Assembly (NCBI GenBank): GCA_028280565.1
Contig: JANQLQ010000259.1
Coordinates: 1-53,768 of the forward strand
Origin: Fulvivirga sp.
GTDB lineage: Bacteria > Bacteroidota > Bacteroidia > Cytophagales > Cyclobacteriaceae
Direction of reading: 5' to 3'
Length of the DNA stretch: 53,768 nucleotides
This document shows positions 52,201-53,768 of this stretch, piece after piece (the first letter of the stretch is position 1; the number at the start of each line of letters is the position of its first letter). Both the position numbers and the translations under genes were made by a program. Under the pieces are notes generated by a model that searched no databases, was not told where the DNA came from, and was given only the letters and a program-made list of their open reading frames with translations.

Positions 52201-52451
52201 TTCACTTCCGGTTAGTCCCTCGCCTGCGTAGTATATATACCTTTAATTTAGCCAGTGTGTGGGCCTTCTCGTCCATTATCATGACTTCTTTTGGTGTGAA
52301 TTACTACTTGGCCGGTTTGCATTCCTATGCTAAGGGTGACCCCGTTCCTATCCCGGCTTTCGTCTATTGGGTGGTAGCTATAATTACGCTTACGGCTATT
52401 GCGGCCTACTTTGTGGAAAAAAAGATGAAGCAAAAGATCGTATCAGCGTAG
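49212..52451 (+). CDS. ccsBA: Cytochrome c biogenesis protein, fused ResB-CcsA (CcsBA)
   Basis: 1079 residues. The first part is ResB-like: membrane helices (LVLLLAFAVSMAYATFVEND, VLMIGLGLNFIGNIF, ILIFHIAFVTILLGALV), a large periplasmic domain, and another helix (ITYLGYFMMGAGMLLALF). A second periplasmic stretch (~490-760) precedes the CcsA part (~765-1079) with the heme-handling GGHPPWSNGYEMTIFVAW and WGRYWGWDPKETWALIS. It ligates haem to the apocytochromes of NapC, NrfH and NrfA. Its length is in the range for Bacteroidota fusions. It is the last gene, 4 bp after nrfA. Confidence 0.94.
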   Translation: MPVTTHEQPIQQGGRVLDHPALKLLFSNKLTLVLLLAFAVSMAYATFVENDFGTPAARALIYDAWWFEVLMIGLGLNFIGNIFRYRLFRREKWPILIFHIAFVTILLGALVTRYTSLEGLVRIREGQRSNTLISQQHYLQATLQYEGPVKYFEKPLNVSVLTPPQFEENIGTRERPLWLRSVSYIPTAEEVIVPGKEGSGVLEVATANENGREDQLLRRGKSLPRDSLVLSFDHWKDGAINIVPGNGKYFLHSPRPLQYMTMATQQVGSVMADTLVELKTRTLYQAGTVSFVISAIHEGKVVDYRTTKDKEAAKVLPNVLKVALQSQDQLDTVVLKAFEGLLGSPQMVDHNGTLVRLSYGPKPIPLPFSLHLNDFQLERYPGSTSPSSYASELTVIDGEQMLPYRIFMNNVLDYGGYRFFQASYDLDEKGTVLSVNRDWWGTRITYLGYFMMGAGMLLALFGKGSRFHQLNRQLEQLRARQVSTSLILVFALVTPAKSNVTPNAVEHGKELAASPATELAHLIAGQYVDPAHAAAFGQLLVQDLDGRIKPINTLASEFLRKVMRTVTFKFSEGGSAIKMDCNQVFLSIHTDPAAWQYIPLVKVDVEKGGAIFTRLEKTPSPYLAFQDFLDEAGNYKLGAWVDEANRKKPAERTSFDQEILKVDERFNIVYQALTGSYLKIFPQPRDPDNTWFSYQFHQAGFTQEDSLFVRSIIPKYFHSIQQARLKNDWHQADENLAYIQTFQAVLGKAVSPSSRQVRTELLYNRLNLFTWLFPFFWGVGLLLLIMALLQVFTGPKKWLKIVQKTGVVLAAIGFALLTANLLLRWYAGGHPPWSNGYEMTIFVAWSLLFFSYLFLGKSNFILPLASLFCGTLLFVAFLDWLNPEITNLVPVLKSYWLKIHVAVIVSSYAPLALSALLGFTALWLMISKAFNNSDRVNVSIQELTYLNEMSMTVGVFLLAIGTFLGGVWANESWGRYWGWDPKETWALISIILYAAVLHFRLVPRLRSIYTFNLASVWAFSSIIMTSFGVNYYLAGLHSYAKGDPVPIPAFVYWVVAIITLTAIAAYFVEKKMKQKIVSA

Positions 52452-52563
52452 CAAGGTAGGTCCATTTTAGTTTCGCTGTTCATTCCATAGGTATAAAACT
52501 ACACCTAGTTCTACTTTGCCAGGTTTAGCTTTTGAGTAACCCATCACTTAACTCGCCGAGGTA

Positions 52564-52593
52564 TGATCCAGTCCATAGTATTGAGCCGTGAGT
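52564..52593 (+). repeat. 30-bp dispersed sequence, second copy
   Basis: TGATCCAGTCCATAGTATTG onward, 4 mismatches in 30 bp to the copy at 13923-13952. Confidence 0.5.
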
Positions 52594-52782
52594 ATTGAGT
52601 AGTAAAGTGGATCCATATAGTGTAGAACATAGGAGCTAAATTTTGCCAAGAAATAAAATCTTGTTCGGTACTTGCCTCCCTTGTGATTATGCTCGATGTT
52701 ATACGTTTTATAACCAATACCTCCGTGCTAGTTTTACAAGGAGAGGTTTTTCCGTTTTGAACACAGTATGCGTTGGATACCC

Positions 52783-52865
52783 GCATTACAAATGCTGGCG
52801 TCAGTGCCCTGTAGTACTCAATGGGTCCGCGTTGCAAGCGCGGACCTGGCAAGGAGGGCCAGGTC
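52783..52865. repeat. Cluster of three hairpins, two overlapping
   Basis: GCATT/AATGC (52783-52795) is followed by GGTCCGCG/CGCGGACC (52824-52846) and then by GACCTGGC/GCCAGGTC (52843-52865), the latter with loop AAGGAGG. The last two share GACC and cannot form together. Probably a mobile repeat or a regulatory relic. Confidence 0.5.
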
Positions 52866-52940
52866 AAGAAATTTTGCTAGGACCAGTTTAAGGGGTGACT
52901 TCTTTCTCATTTCGTCTTCATACCTATGACACTGTTTGTC

Positions 52941-53085
52941 GTCATCGCGAACCCAGCGGGCTGGCCTTAGCGATGCGTGAAGCGATCCCCCACTTGTAAA
53001 ACGTAAAATGGTGTGCACCCAGGAGACTACGAGAGGGGAGCAGCTTCGTAACCGCCCCACTAGCCACGCCAGCCTGCTAATGACG
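52941..53085 (-). repeat. Repeat family A, copy opposite to the 16-kb array
   Basis: Opens GTCATCGCGAACCCAGCG and closes AATGACG, with GTGAAGCGATCCCC and GCAGCTTCGTAACC inside, the reverse-complement order of the 16006-16460 array. Confidence 0.7.
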
Positions 53086-53431
53086 TATTTTGTGGTATTT
53101 TGCTGTTTTTGAACATAAGATTACCACCTAGGCATGGGTAGACACCTTGCACCAGGACCTTGCGAGAAATCACCTAATCCCGTGCTGGGGCGGGAGGTTA
53201 GCAGGAAAGACTACTAAACGGACATTTCGACAACAGGCGAAAGCACCAAACATGATGCTCGATCCTCCCCGACCACACTACCTAGCAGGTAAGATGCACT
53301 ATACTCCGCGCCGGCCATGATGCACAGGCTTTGGTACTTGAGTATACGTCATTGCGGCATGGCCCCGTAGGGATGCCTATGGCATGTGTTTGGAAAACAT
53401 GGGCCCTACCTATGACATACTTATGTTTTTT

Positions 53432-53575
53432 CGTCATCGCGAACCCAGCGTGTTGGCTTCGGCAAGGCGTGAAGCGATCCCCTGCTCGTGGAACGAGAAC
53501 AGGGTCCATTCGATCACACACAAGAGGGGGGCAGCTTCGTAACCCGCCCACAAACCACGCCAGCCTACCTATGAC
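53432..53575 (-). repeat. Repeat family A, near-identical inverted copy of unit 1 of the 16-kb array
   Basis: CGTCATCGCGAACCCAGCG through GCCTACCTATGAC. Aligned by eye to the reverse complement of 16006-16164, only scattered mismatches are seen over ~145 bp. Confidence 0.8.
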
Positions 53576-53589
53576 AACCTTGTTCTTAT

Positions 53590-53736
53590 CGTCATTGCGA
53601 ACCCAGGGCTGGTTTGGAGGGCTAGCGGTGAAGCAATCCCCTGCTCGAGAAGCGGTAGCAAAGTCTATGCGGTATATCTCGTGGAGGGGATGGCTTCGTA
53701 GCCCCCAGCACCCTCACCGCCAGCCTCGCCAAGACG
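53590..53736 (-). repeat. Repeat family A, diverged copy
   Basis: CGTCATTGCGAACCCAGG through GCCAGCCTCGCCAAGACG. Same architecture (GTGAAGCAATCCCC, GGCTTCGTAGCC) as the neighbouring copy. Confidence 0.6.
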
Positions 53737-53749
53737 ATCCGTTTTTTAT

Positions 53750-53768
53750 TTTGTCATCCCAACTCCAA
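53750..53768 (-). repeat. Short repeat E, cut by the window edge
   Basis: TTTGTCATCCCAACTCCAA is the reverse complement of the TTGGAGTTGGGATGACAAA core at 15971-15989. Confidence 0.5.

Larger units (their letters stand above)
52452..53768. other. Gene-free region filled with dispersed repeats
   Basis: About 1.3 kb. It contains copies of repeat families A, C and E, a cluster of hairpins (52783-52865), and ~300 bp (53100-53400) I cannot explain. No start-supported gene of protein-like sequence was found. The open frames here come from the repeats. An unrecognised structured RNA cannot be excluded. Confidence 0.6.

Noticed and set aside
53100-53400. Group II intron or RNase P-like RNA
   Set aside because: I looked for the domain V or P4 signatures and did not find them; the stretch is left unassigned.

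Overview
The window looks like part of a Bacteroidota chromosome, most likely a free-living Cytophagales-type bacterium. The evidence is a SusC/SusD pair, lipoproteins, a type IX secretion C-terminal domain, a CcsBA (ResB-CcsA) fusion, and TAnnTTTG-type -7 promoter boxes. No rRNA, tRNA, CRISPR array, intact insertion sequence or prophage was recognised. The family assignment is inference from gene content.

Layout. 1-3.4 kb: the end of a secreted protein and two surface lipoproteins. 3.6-8.4 kb: an ABC exporter whose permease is fused to a peptidase-like domain. Its permease and ATPase genes are separated by an oppositely oriented GxxExxY (PD-(D/E)XK-like) gene bracketed by two near-identical long hairpins. 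8.4-13.9 kb: a probable siderophore/iron locus (TonB receptor, DoxX-like protein, MATE exporter) divergent from an AraC regulator. The shared control region holds two 11-bp direct repeats 21 bp apart and a perfect TTTAGA..TCTAAA palindrome. 14.4-15.7 kb: a Fe-type superoxide dismutase operon preceded by a similar palindrome. 16-29 kb: a VOC protein, then a stress and osmotic-balance block (two MscS channels, two CsbD-like proteins, YtxH, Dps, PAS histidine kinase, sigma-54 response regulator, second receiver protein, KtrB/TrkH, formate/nitrite channel, OmpA lipoprotein). 29-31 kb: an apparently truncated GH5 hydrolase and a small secreted protein. 31.1-42 kb, leftward: a SusC/SusD operon with two secreted proteins, a di-haem peroxidase and a 1017-residue ELWxxDGT-repeat protein. 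42.5-52.5 kb, rightward: a tight seven-gene operon for nitrate to ammonium reduction (NapA, NapC-like tetrahaem cytochrome, small membrane protein, outer-membrane barrel, NrfH, NrfA, CcsBA). 52.5-53.8 kb: gene-free and packed with dispersed repeats.

How it fits together. The last operon would take electrons from quinol through two membrane tetrahaem cytochromes, reduce nitrate (NapA) and then nitrite (NrfA) in the periplasm, and supply its own haem-attachment machinery. The formate/nitrite channel at 27 kb may help with anion traffic. The iron locus and the dismutase may share a metalloregulator. The stress block carries its own phosphorelay genes.

Most worth a second look: the hairpin-nuclease-hairpin cassette inside the ABC operon, the AraC/metalloregulator control region, the NapB-less nitrate operon, the SusCD-peroxidase-ELWxxDGT operon, and several dispersed repeat families (one arranged as a ~160-bp tandem array that recurs inverted 37 kb away).
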